This document shows positions 10,713 to 21,100 of a DNA stretch of 64,000 nt, one piece after another. Numbering within the stretch: the stretch's first letter is position 1; every line of letters begins with the position of its first letter. Made by a program: the position numbers and the translations under genes. Source of the stretch: Rhypophila decipiens (lineage: Eukaryota; Ascomycota; Sordariomycetes; Sordariales; Naviculisporaceae); contig MU858188.1 of NCBI GenBank assembly GCA_033297075.1, positions 37,328 to 101,327 of the forward strand, in the 5' to 3' direction. The notes under the pieces are model-generated. The model made no database searches. It was not told the DNA's origin and was given only the letters and a program-made list of their open reading frames with translations.

Positions 10713-11952
10713 CTACCACCTATGGCCACGACCACGGCGCCCTCTCCCTCCACCTCCACCGGGACCTTGCCCACCACCCATGGACTGATCGTATCCTCCA
10801 TAACCTTGACCCTGATTCGCCCCAAAACCAGCACCAAAGTTTTGCCCTTGACCTCCTTGCCCACCCTGCCCGCCGCCGGCGTTCTGTATTCCAGAGAACA
10901 TGGCAGACATGGCGCCAGGGTCCATCTGGCTTGGATCCATCCCACCAGCCATCATTTGTTGCATCATGGCCTGCATCTCGGGAGACATGCCGTCCATACC
11001 CGGAATGGGTGGCCCTGCTGCAGCGCCGGGGCCGCCACCGGAGCCGCCAGCCATACCGGGCATCAAGCCGCTCATCATCATCATGTTGGTCATTTCTTCC
11101 ATCATTTTCTTGTTGTTCTGCGCCACGGCCTCCTGACTGTATTCGCCACGGAGGGCCTCCTGTTTCTGAGCATAGAGTGCCCACGTGAACTCGTCGAAGC
11201 CGTAGTTGAAGTAGTCTGAAAGATCAGTTCCTGGTTTCCGCCACGGTTTATCGTTCTCGGCAAGGTCTGTAGTTGGGAAGGTGATACAGTGTTAGTGGAT
11301 CGGTCTGCCATAAATTGGCTTGGCCAACGAACAGAAAGACATGGCAAGATAGATAGATACCTTCGTCGATATTGACCTGTGTTATGGGTTTGCCGGTAGC
11401 CTTGTGTATCGGTATGGCATTGACATCAATCTTTGACGTTGAAACAGGTGGGTGATCCGCCACCGAGGGTTTCGTTTCCTCCTTCTTGGGTGGTACGACT
11501 TTGACTGAGGTTTCGTTGGCAGTTGATCGTTGGGGGATGTTTCTTATTTCGCTATATCTAGACTGTCTACCGGAGATGAGATTTAGCTGTCAGTGCAGTT
11601 CCTAATTATGGCCGGGTGGTCAATCGTACGGTGCAGGAGCGGCGCTCGAGCCATCTTTGCGGTCGATGATGATGTCAATGTCCTGAGAAAGAAAAGGCAG
11701 ATGTTAGTGTCGGAAACAGTCGCACCAGACAGGAGGGAAGATGCTTACAGAGTCATCATCTTCATCCATCTCACCACCTTCATCCTCCTCCTCGCCCTCT
11801 TCTAGTTCTTCGTTTCGGTCTGTCTTCGTCCCCGCCGAGGGTGCAGCGGCGGCAGTGGGTTCCGGCGCACCTGTGCTGGTTGCTGGGGGGTGCGCCGGGG
11901 CGACCTGTGGCTCCTCGGGCGAATAGAAATCATCGTCCTCATCGATATCCAT
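10713..11952 (-). CDS. fip1: Pre-mRNA polyadenylation factor Fip1
   Basis: Four exons on the minus strand, 11749-11952, 11630-11682, 11361-11566 and 10713-11266, give 338 aa in one frame. Exon 1 encodes a very acidic N-terminus rich in Glu and Asp. Exons 3-4 join to form the Fip1 core motif, [17 protein letters not shown] followed by [20 protein letters not shown], which identifies the family. The remainder is a Met-rich, Gly/Gln-rich low-complexity tail ending in an RGRRGRG stretch. Fip1 is a flexible scaffold of the cleavage and polyadenylation factor and binds poly(A) polymerase. The second intron uses a weak GTACGA donor. The gene is divergent from the nucleoporin gene, which starts 490 bp away. 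Confidence 0.93.
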
Positions 11953-12441
11953 TGTTGCGTAGAAATGCGACCGGGATCGTGTTAGTATTGATCTAAGAAG
12001 GGATGATTGCTTTTTTGTTTCGTTTCTTGATGTGGCTTTTGCCGTCGTCGTGAGCTTGCAGTCCTCAGTTGGCGTTTGGCAATTGATTATGTAACTGTCT
12101 TGAAATTACCGGTTTGGGAAGGCGGTCAAGGCGCGTTACCGGCTTCAAGGGCTGCTTGGACCAACCTTGAATTGACGCGACACCGAGCCGCCAGAGCCCC
12201 ATTAAAAATCTCCAGCTGGGAGCACCCCAAAGTCCAAAGCTTGACATCCAATCCAAATCGTCTATTCACAAACCACCATCCTAGCAATTCCCAGGAGACT
12301 GTTGTCATATAAAAGCAGCAATACAACTGTCAGCACCAGAACCCGATCCACAAACGCTCTACTAGGGCTGCAACACACGACTCGCGGCCCAACCTTTTAG
12401 AGCGATAAACTTTCGGCTAACCCGTACCTGATGCAGAGACA

Positions 12442-12878
12442 ATGTCTCTCACACGCTCCGCTAGTGGTCCAGGCGGCCTGAGCATCAATACTGGAAGTGC
12501 CAATCTGTTGTGGGTTTTTTCTCTCTTTGTGGTCGTCTCCCTTTGTTTACCTTTGGAAAGCGAATTCTGACCAGTTAGCAACGGCAGCGGATCTAGCACA
12601 ACGACGACGCAAGCTCCCGCAGCTGGTGGACTCTTCGGCGGCGGCGCGACATCCCAGCCTGCACAGTCTACGGCCTTGTTTGGCACTGCGACTTCTCAAC
12701 CTCAACCCGCAGGTTTATTTGGCGGCACCAACACAAATTCCCAGCCCCAACAACCGAGTGGAGGCTTGTTTGGCGCATCATCCAACACACAACCCGCGAC
12801 CCAACAAGCGCAAACTGGAACTGGGACAGCAACTGGTTTGTTTGGTCAAACGACAACGGCACAGCCACAGCAACAGCC

Positions 12879-12971
<93 letters not shown>

Positions 12972-14048
12972 GCAAGGTGGGTTGTTTGGCGCAAGTACAG
13001 GCACCGGCGGAGGGTTGTTTGGATCCATGGCGAACGCAACTCAGCAGCAACCGCAACAGATGAGCGGTCTTTTCGGCGGTGGCGCGACTGCGCAACCCCA
13101 ACAATCCGGAGGTCTATTCGGAGCTTCGACGAACACAAGTTCAGCACAACCAGGTGGCCTATTTGGTGCTTCGTCTACGGCGCAACCGCAGCAGCAAACC
13201 AACACAGGTGGAGGCGGTCTCTTGTATGTCATGTCTTCTTTTTCTGATTCCCGAGTCGGCCTGCTAACCATGACATCTACAGCGGTCACGCTCAACAGCA
13301 ACAGCAGGTCGTTCCAGGCGTCCGTATAGACCTAAGCAATCTCACATCCCAGACTCGGTTCAACGATCTTCAAGAGGACCTACAGAAAGAAATTGCTGCC
13401 ATCGACGAGGGGATTCAAAAATGCATCAAGGACAAGGAAGCCGTGGATGCCTTTCTGCCATCACACGGCGACCAGATCGCCGCTATCCCGCCTGATGTCA
13501 GATTTGTCTCGCGAAAATCCGAGGGCGCCCAGCGCGCACTGACGGGAGATATACTGACCATTGATCAACTACGAGAGTTTGTCAAATTGGACATCGAGCA
13601 CGCAAAACTTTCGTTCAAGGCGATAGACAACCTCAAGCTTCCGCCGCAGTACCATCAGGCAGGATTATGGTCGACAAGGGGCGGGCAGAATGGCACGTCA
13701 GGCTCCGGAGTAGCCGATGCAGAAGCTGAGACCAATTCGGATCTCATCAGCTACTTTTCCAAGACGGCTGACGAGATGGACGAGATGATGAAGAAGTTTG
13801 CGAGCAACCTGGGCGAGATTGAGGGTCATCTGCATGGCGTACAGGGCAGCATCTTCGAACAGCTGCAGCGGGTCTCAGCCCAGGCGAGGAGCGGCAGCCA
13901 AGGAGGTGGTGACGAGAGGATTAGTGAATTAGCAGCCGTCCTACGTGACTTTGAGGACAGCATCATCAAGGTTGCCGGCGTAGTTGGCGGTGCTCGGGAG
14001 GGTGTTACTGAGCTGCAGCTCAAGGACTTTATGGGCCATGGTGGTTGA
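12442..14048 (+). CDS. FG-repeat nucleoporin, Nup49/Nup58 family
   Basis: Three exons, 12442-12509, 12579-13223 and 13283-14048, give 492 aa. Both splice joins fall inside FG repeats and restore them (NLFNGSG and GGLFGHAQ). The first half is a GLFG-type domain with about ten GLFG or LFG motifs, interrupted by 32 consecutive Gln encoded at 12880-12975. The second half is a folded, coiled-coil region (LTSQTRFNDLQEDLQKEIAAIDE onward, and SKTADEMDEMMKKFASNLGEIEGH) typical of the Nsp1-Nup57-Nup49 channel complex subunit. FG repeats bind transport receptors in the pore. Family placement rests on the GLFG domain plus helical C-terminus and overall length. Nup57 is the main alternative but is less likely. 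Confidence 0.87.
12880..12975 (+). repeat. CAA/CAG microsatellite encoding polyglutamine
   Basis: Mostly pure CAACAG hexamers, read in frame as 32 glutamines within the FG domain of the nucleoporin. Tracts of this kind vary in length between strains. Confidence 0.95.
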
Positions 14049-14267
14049 GTCAGGTTTGACGCCGGTTGGATAATGTATTTATTAGAACAGAGGAAGGATT
14101 ACGCATATCAGGCTTAGGTCAGGTGCTCATGGCGGCGAATATCACTTGCTTTCAAACTTGTAGACGAAGATTACCCTGATGTGCCATATACAGCTTCCCA
14201 TCACATCATTGTTGTTTCAATACATATGGGTGAGATTGTCAGATATCAAATTTTTGAAACCGCCGCC

Positions 14268-14488
14268 GCTAAAACCACCGTATGTCTAGCTAAAACCACC
14301 GTCTTGGCCTGTAATCTGGGCATTTATTCGAGCCAGTCAAGGTATTTATTCGAGCTAGCTAAGACATTTATTCCAGATCGTCGAAGTATCTATTTCAAAA
14401 ACGATTGTAGATATTGTGGTGTATTGCCTTGGGATACCAGATTGAAGGCCACGACGGTGGTTCTAGCCAGGCATATGGTGGTTTTAGC
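14268..14488. repeat. Short inverted-repeat element related to the 22-bp family
   Basis: About 50-bp inverted ends at 14268-14318 and 14438-14488 share GCTAAAACCACC, then a CTAGC or CTGGC spacer and a second AAACCACCG or GAACCACCG copy, then TGGCCT. The interior carries two or three reverse-oriented units of the 22-bp repeat (CATTTATTCGAGCCAGTCAA, TATTTATTCGAGCTAGC). The same end sequence borders the big array at about 43.97-44.02 kb. The element lies 220 bp past the nucleoporin stop. Confidence 0.65.
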
Positions 14489-14770
14489 CAGGCGTTTGAA
14501 ACGCAGCATCGAGTTCCATATTAGGTAGTCTTGATCTTTTTGCGGCAACGGGACGACTTTACAGAGAACAAATGTCAGGACCAAGATGAATTCCGTCTTG
14601 AATCCAACTTAAAATGACTTGGTATCACTATCACACCTCCCATTTGGTAACCAGACGCCTAAATGAAGAAAATAAAATATGTCACAATTGACCCAACCAG
14701 CGCCATAACCAGTGATATGCATGAATGATGAACCGTAAACCCCAATCAGAAACTGTCCATGCCTGACGTA
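14489..14770. other. Short spacer
   Basis: Convergent 3' region between the nucleoporin and Rpc31 genes. Nothing was recognised. Confidence 0.5.
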
Positions 14771-15619
14771 TTAGAAGTCTCCGCCATCGTCACCCCCATC
14801 ATCATAGTCCTCATCGTCTTGGTTTTCGCCAAAATATGCTTCGGCGTTATAATCGTCACCCGATTCATAATCTTCCTCATATGCGTCATCTTCCTCTTGG
14901 CCTTCGTCCTCGCCATCTCTGATGTAGTCATCGTCGTCGTCGCCATCCTTCATGCCGCCGTCCTCGTTCTCGGCCGATGCGATGAGCTGGAGCGCTTTGT
15001 CGAAGCCAAGGCCGCCCTCCTTGTTCTGTAAGGTCTGCTCTTCCTCGGTCAGGAAGAGCTCCTCGGCGGTCTTGATAGATGTAATATTCGACAGGCCTAG
15101 CCTCTTGACCACCCCCGTCTTCCGCCTCTTGTTGGGATTGCCATAGTCGCCGTTGAGTGTGGCGTGTAGTTCTTGAGGGAAAAACTCCTCGGCGAAGGGT
15201 CGGGACCCGAGATCAGGCAGAGTTCGCTCGGCTTTTCGGAACCTTTGGGAGTAGGAGGGCACGGCAGCGAAAGGGTTGACAGTCGCTTTGCTGGTCTGGC
15301 CGTAGCGCTCGTTGACTTGGTCCTGGCCGTAGGTGCGACCCAGTTTTTCACCGCGGTTCTGTCTCGCTTGCGTGTAGAGAGGGCTGTCGTGTAATTGTTC
15401 GCGGAAGAGGAGGATCTCGGCGATTTGCTTTTCTTGCTTCTTGGAGATCTGGGGAGCTCGTGGCACGTTGTAGAATGGGAATACGTCTGAAGGCTTTCCG
15501 TCGAGGACAAGTGTTGGATCTAAGGCCCAGGGCACATTCCCCTGCGCTCCTCCACGGCCAAACCCTCCTCGACCGCGCCCGCCGCGCCCGCCACGGCCAC
15601 CACCACCACCCCGAGACAT
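14771..15619 (-). CDS. rpc31: RNA polymerase III subunit Rpc31 (RPC7 family)
   Basis: A single exon of 282 aa. The ATG at 15619 is used; an in-frame TTG 21 bases upstream is not needed. The protein begins MSRGGGGGRGGRGGRGRGG, a Gly/Arg start typical of fungal Rpc31. The Rpc31 domain follows, with LDGKPSDVFPFYNVPRAPQ and a helical EKQIAEILLFREQLHDSPLY segment, a Lys/Arg patch NKRRKTG near residue 168, and a long acidic Asp/Glu/Tyr tail over the last 70 residues. The acidic tail and basic or Gly-rich head define this subunit, which links the Rpc82-Rpc34-Rpc31 initiation subcomplex to the Pol III core. Confidence 0.88.
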   Translation of the reverse strand: MSRGGGGGRGGRGGRGRGGFGRGGAQGNVPWALDPTLVLDGKPSDVFPFYNVPRAPQISKKQEKQIAEILLFREQLHDSPLYTQARQNRGEKLGRTYGQDQVNERYGQTSKATVNPFAAVPSYSQRFRKAERTLPDLGSRPFAEEFFPQELHATLNGDYGNPNKRRKTGVVKRLGLSNITSIKTAEELFLTEEEQTLQNKEGGLGFDKALQLIASAENEDGGMKDGDDDDDYIRDGEDEGQEEDDAYEEDYESGDDYNAEAYFGENQDDEDYDDGGDDGGDF

Positions 15620-16452
15620 TGATGCAGTTATAGTACGCAATAGCCGAGGGCTATGAGTTGCTCATTCAATCGAATGGTGCGTGTTTGGCGGGTTGAAGAC
15701 AAGGTTGCTTGTATGACTGAGAGGTGTTGGTGGTGTTGCGAATTGACTTCATGCCAGGCGCAAAATTATTGCGGGGCATTTCTTTTAAACTGCGTAACCC
15801 CACTGCACATACAGCAGCAAAATGGAGGGCGTATCCAAACACCCAACGTGACGCTAGGCCTTCGGACAATTTGTTGAAATGATGCGTAATTTAGTCCTCT
15901 TGAGACATGTGAGAGAACTGTCCGGGGCCTCATATTGCGCAACTTGTCACGTCGTCTACCTATAATGTGAGAGCAATATTGGTATGTGAATTGTTCGTAC
16001 GCAAGGGAGAATGGGTGCTCAGGAGCTCGAGAAATGGTTAAACCTCAACAACAAGCGTGGAGTATTGAATGACATTACACATCTGGTTAACATTCGTTAA
16101 AGGCAAAGTCATTTTAAGTATACTTGGTCGTTGTTTACTTCTGAGAGGTTGCGAAGTGCATATTACACACGTGGATCCGTACTGTACTGTACAGGACGGA
16201 TACCTGCTGAAGCCTTAGTGTACAGCTCCCATCGCCTGCCATACCAGCCACGGTGACCCCGCATTTGCAACATGCCGGCCAGCTAGTGACCGACGCCGCT
16301 AACACCACCCCACCACCATCTGGGCATCGCTCATGTTCCGGCATTACGTCCTGCAACTTCTGCCTTCGCCTTACTGATATTTATTGAAGATTCAGACATA
16401 TCCCAGGTGTACCAGGCATTGCTAGCTATCCTCCTTATCCTCACTAGCAACC
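15620..16452. other. Divergent promoter region
   Basis: The 833 bp between the divergent Rpc31 and Hsm3-like genes contain no supported coding sequence and no repeat that I could see. Confidence 0.5.
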
Positions 16453-17633
16453 ATGGATACGACGCCGATCACTGGTTTGGCGGAACTCGACAGTCACCTC
16501 GATGACCTCGTCCGTGACCCAGAGCTGCCCTTGAACCCGAAGCTATTTGATGATGTCGAGCTTCAGCTTACAGGCAAGTTCCCATGATGGCTTATATTTG
16601 TTGGATTCCTGCGGCTAATCACGGACTGGCTCATCGTGTAGACGCCAACATACCCTCGCTCATCGGGAAGCTTCTGCCCAAACTTACCAGCATTCTGAAG
16701 CAGTACACTCGGGATCCCGCAGTTATCGTCAGTCTAACTATCAAGCTCCTGCGCCCCATCTCTTTCACCCAAGTACTGTCCCTGGCATCCGAGGAGTCTC
16801 TCATACAGGCATTGGACTCCCCGTCCCCGGCTGCCAATATCCTGGCCATGACTATCATTCACAAGGCCGCTGCCAGCTCCGGAGATGCTGCCATCCTTTC
16901 GCTCATGCCTTCGGCCGTTACAGCTTTCATTCGCCGCTGGCTAGCAGCACCTGAGGTAGAGGTTGGTCAAAAGGGAGGAAAGGTCCTTGGTGACCTGCTA
17001 GATATCGACTGCGAGCTTCCACCTCCACCACCCCCATCACAAGCCACGGACCTCACGGCGCTGGTGCTGCGCAAAAGCCCGGGACAGGGCAAGATGTGGC
17101 GTCGTATATTCCACGACAAATCCACATACTTTCTTCTCCTCGACTTGATCTCTGGTAGGCATCCCGATACAAGCAAGCCCCATCAGCTCTCCCTCGCCCA
17201 GGGTAGAATCTTACGACTTCTACCACGCCTCGCGGCTCTCAACCTCCAAGCGGTCAGCCAGTCACCATTCACAGCCCCGGCAGCACCCTATCAGACCAAC
17301 GGGCACAGCAGCAACTCACGGCTTGGTCCGAAAGAGGGAGAGGGGTTGCTCCAATTTGCTGCCCTCCATATGGTTGACAAAACCGACCGGCTCGTTCATC
17401 TCACCCTGATCGACTTCTTTGAGGCGTTTATCAGTCTGATGAGGGTGACCGAGTACTCGGCCTACAAGGTCGAAACCATCAGGGGAATCTTGCGTGAGGC
17501 CTTGAGGGACGATCCGTTGCTCAGGGAGTCGATGGAAGGACTCCCCGAGAGCACAATCCCGGAAGAGGCAAATAGTCTACGGCGCTGGCTGCGACAGGTG
17601 CTACCAGCTGAGATCAACCTTGCTCTGAGGTAG
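16453..17633 (+). CDS. Hsm3/PSMD5-like proteasome assembly chaperone
   Basis: Two exons, 16453-16573 and 16642-17633, give 370 aa. The only join that keeps the frame uses a GC donor (AG|GCAAGT) and the TGTAG acceptor at 16641, giving QLT-DANIPSL. Without splicing, exon 1 stops after 43 codons. The protein is almost all helical, Leu/Ala-rich, HEAT-like repeats: LLPKLTSILKQY, LSLMPSAVTAFIRRWL, GRILRLLPRLAALNLQ. This layout and length match fungal proteins with an Hsm3 N-terminal domain. Those are related to Hsm3/S5b (PSMD5), which chaperones the proteasome base by binding Rpt subunits. Identity is by overall character, so it is less certain than motif-based calls. Confidence 0.68.
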
Positions 17634-18184
17634 TTCGAGGGAGGTAGACCTCGGGTCAGGTTATTTTTTAGCGTTATTGATGTAACAAGTCTTGCAACTG
17701 GTCACAACTTGGGGGGGAAAGCGAAGTTATAGTGACGAGGAAGTGGCAATCCAGAAGAGAGTGGCCGGCATGAATCACTCTGGGCTCCGAATGAGCGGTT
17801 GCCGACAACAATAAAACGTATGTTTTATGCCCTCCTCGGGACCATTGGGCACTTTGCTAATCGATCTCTGCCCGCCAGATCCCAGATAAGGTTATAATGC
17901 TTTTAAACATAGATGCCAGCATGGAGCGAAAACGTCTTACATCAACCAATATACAGATCGGTGGGATGAAAGAGCTTAAACCAAGGTGAACAGAATTTAT
18001 ATACATGATAAACTCCCGTAAAATAAATTATGCCAAACCCAGATCTAAAAAGGATAAAAAAAGGAGTGCTTAATAACAAAGATATCCGACCCAGCTGATT
18101 AGACTGATAGATCAGCTCCAAAAAACGCTTGTCTGTTTTGAACTTTTCAGTCTAGGCATTTTTGAACGACCCCGTCCCATATCT
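17634..18184. other. Convergent 3' region
   Basis: This spacer lies between the Hsm3-like and Sec7 genes. It is AT-rich over 17930-18080, as expected for 3' UTRs. Nothing else was recognised. Confidence 0.5.
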
Positions 18185-21100
18185 TCACCTCCCCATAACA
18201 CGGCTCGAAGGGTCATCGCCCATGCTATCCCCATGAGGCTCGACCGAAAGAACCGAGAGGGTACTATGTCTCCTCTCGTGGTCAAAATACCCTTTACCAT
18301 TCGCCGCGGCGGTCATGCCCTCGATGCCTAACCCGACCTCGCCCACTCGCCTCAAAACAAGCAACAAGGCAACCCGCAACTCGCCACCAAGCTCCTTACC
18401 CAGCAACTCAACAATAAGCGGGTAAAAGCTCCTAATATGAGTCACAAAAGCCTCCCTCGGGAAGGCCGCATACCCCTCAAGCACATCAACCACAACCGGC
18501 CGCCAAGCCACAATATTCCGATGCTGACTCTCCTCTTCAAGCGAGATATAACCGCGAATGATATCCTGGCAGAGCGGGACCAGCGCGCTCTCAACGTCGG
18601 CCTTGCTGCCCTGGCGCTCGGGCGAGGTGTCGCCGAACATGCGGAAGAGGATGGACACGTAGGTGGCGGCGCTGCCGGACTCCTGCTTCAGCAAGTTAGG
18701 CGGTTGTTTCATGAATCCCTCGCGCCAGAGGCGCATCCGCAGGTCCTTGTCGGCGTTGAACTTCTTGGCGAAGAGGAACGACTTCTTCAAGAGGGCCATG
18801 AGTCGGAGCAGTTCCGACGACGGGATTTGGGCGTAGACGGCGTCGTTGCTGAACAGCTCGTTGACCGTCTCGATCATGAGGAGCTGCAAGACACAGCGGC
18901 TGATGATGCGGTTGAAGAAACGACGGCGCGCCGCAGTCACCACAACGGGCTGCTGCTGCAGGTTGTTGTTGGGCTTGAACTCTTCGAGTCGTGGCGTCAT
19001 TGGACCTTGTGAAAGAGCAGCTGTAGTAGTCGCTGTGGGCGTGCGCAACCCCTCCTCGTCCAGAGCGTTCAGAGTGGACGCTGTAGATTCGACCTCTGAC
19101 GAGTATCCGTTCTCTGTACCGTTGATCTTGAGAGACTTCTCATCAACCGGCATTGTCTCACCAGTCGGGCTGAGAGAGGTGGAGAACTCGAGGCCATTAG
19201 GCGGGGGCGAAAGCGAGGCGGTAGAGTTAATGGTAGTGGCAGAAAAGAGCTGGTAGGCTGTCGTTCTCTCAAAGAGTTCGCAGAATGCCCCGACAATCTT
19301 GGCCCAATGCTCTTGGGTGAATTTGGAGACGTTTTGCAAGATCAGCTGCTGCAGGCAGTTGCTTCCTATCCGGGCGATGGTGTCATTTTCTTGGCAGATG
19401 CAGAGAGCAAGCAGCTCGAGGAAACGATCAAGCATGTATTCCAGCGCATCAAAATAATGAGTAAAGAGAGTGATCATGTTTCGGAGCGCTTGGATCATGG
19501 TAGTCGAAAGCCACACCGAGAGCTCCTCGTGGTTGAGAACGTTGGTCATCTCGGGTTTGGAGCGGAGGACCATGAAGATCGGATAGAGCTGTTGTCTCCA
19601 AAGAATATCCCAAAAGTCAGAGGGGAAGTCGCCCCCATAGCGCAACAAGGCCTCGAAGAAGTAATTAAGAGCGTTGGACCGCACTTCGAGATCCTCGCCC
19701 GTCATGAGAACATCGTGGAAGGCGAAGAGCACAGGAAACCAGAAGCCTTCCTCGACCGAGGTGCGGCTCTGTTGCCCAGGTGACTTGGCGCTGGCGTCGG
19801 GGGGGTTGGGATTCAAGTTGAACCTCTGCGAGAGGGGGCATTCGGGAGTCTTGAGCATCTTGGGGATGATGGACTTGAGCGTCTCCATTGCCTGGAGGCT
19901 CTTCTTCTGGAACCTCATGTTCTTGGAGAATTCTGTCAGGCAGACAATCAAATCGGTGAAGGCACCCTGGGAAATCACAACACCGAACCTGGTCTTGTAG
20001 ACTTGGGTGACGTTCTCGTAGGCCAGACTGACGATGCTCTCGAATGGTTCCCTCGCGGCCACGGTGAAGACGCCAAACATGGTCCTCCACCCGGACCGAA
20101 TGTTCTCCCCTCTGGCCTGGATCATCTGGATCAGACATCGCAGAATCATGTCCTTGACGGTGATGTTGGTCGAGTTGGACATGACATGCTCAAAAGGCTT
20201 GAGGAAATCTTTCTGGAACTTGAAGCCCGGCAACTCCTCAATCTCCATAAATCTCATGGAGAGCTGACGCAGAGAGTCCAGCGCAAAAAAGACAATGGCG
20301 GCATTGCCGTGGCATCCGACACGATTGAAATGCTCGCCAAGAACATCCCAGATGTTGGTCCATTCGAACCTGACACGCGTCATGTTGTAGTAGCTGATTT
20401 CAACAATCTTTTGCAAGCTGTAGGTGCGGGGCGAGTCATTGGAACCCGACACCCTGATCTCGTCCCAGCTGACTTCAGTGAGAGCCCGGGCAAAGTGGAC
20501 GATTGCTTCTCCCGACAAGTTGGCCGTGTTGGTAAATATCCTGTCAACGCCCTTGATCACCTCGTCCGACTTGCTTTCCAAGGCAATTTCCATTGAAACA
20601 CCCTGAGGGCCCGTGTTGGACCGTGGCCGGTGTTTCCTTGCCGAGGCGGTCGACTTTCTTGGGTCGTGATTATCTGTGCGTGAAGGCACGAAGCGGGCTT
20701 TGGATACATCCGGAACAGCGCTTTCGTCGACACCACCCGAGATCAGCTGAAGTCGATCGAGTTGACTGATGCAAAGAAGCACGTCCTTCCATGACTGCTT
20801 CAGAAGGTTTCCTTCTGTCTGGCCAAGCTCCAGGATCACCTTCAAGGCCTCCACGTTCTTGGCCTGCATCTCTTGCGGATTGTTGAGGTTGGCCGTGTTC
20901 TTGAGCGCGGAAATGAAAGCTTCCCGGGGGGTAGCGAGGTCGAAAAGACAAGCAATCTTGGTCGCCAGCTTCATACCTTCCAGGCAGAGCTTGATCACCT
21001 CAAGGTTGTGAGCCTTTTGCATTTGGCTGGAGAGTGCCGAGAACAGGGACATCCACGTCACGTCAAACATGGGCCCAACATGCTTGAAGGAAGTGGCGGG

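Noticed and set aside
12778..13104. Poly-Leu and poly-Cys frames antisense to the nucleoporin
   Set aside because: These are the reverse reading of the CAACAG tract in the FG domain.
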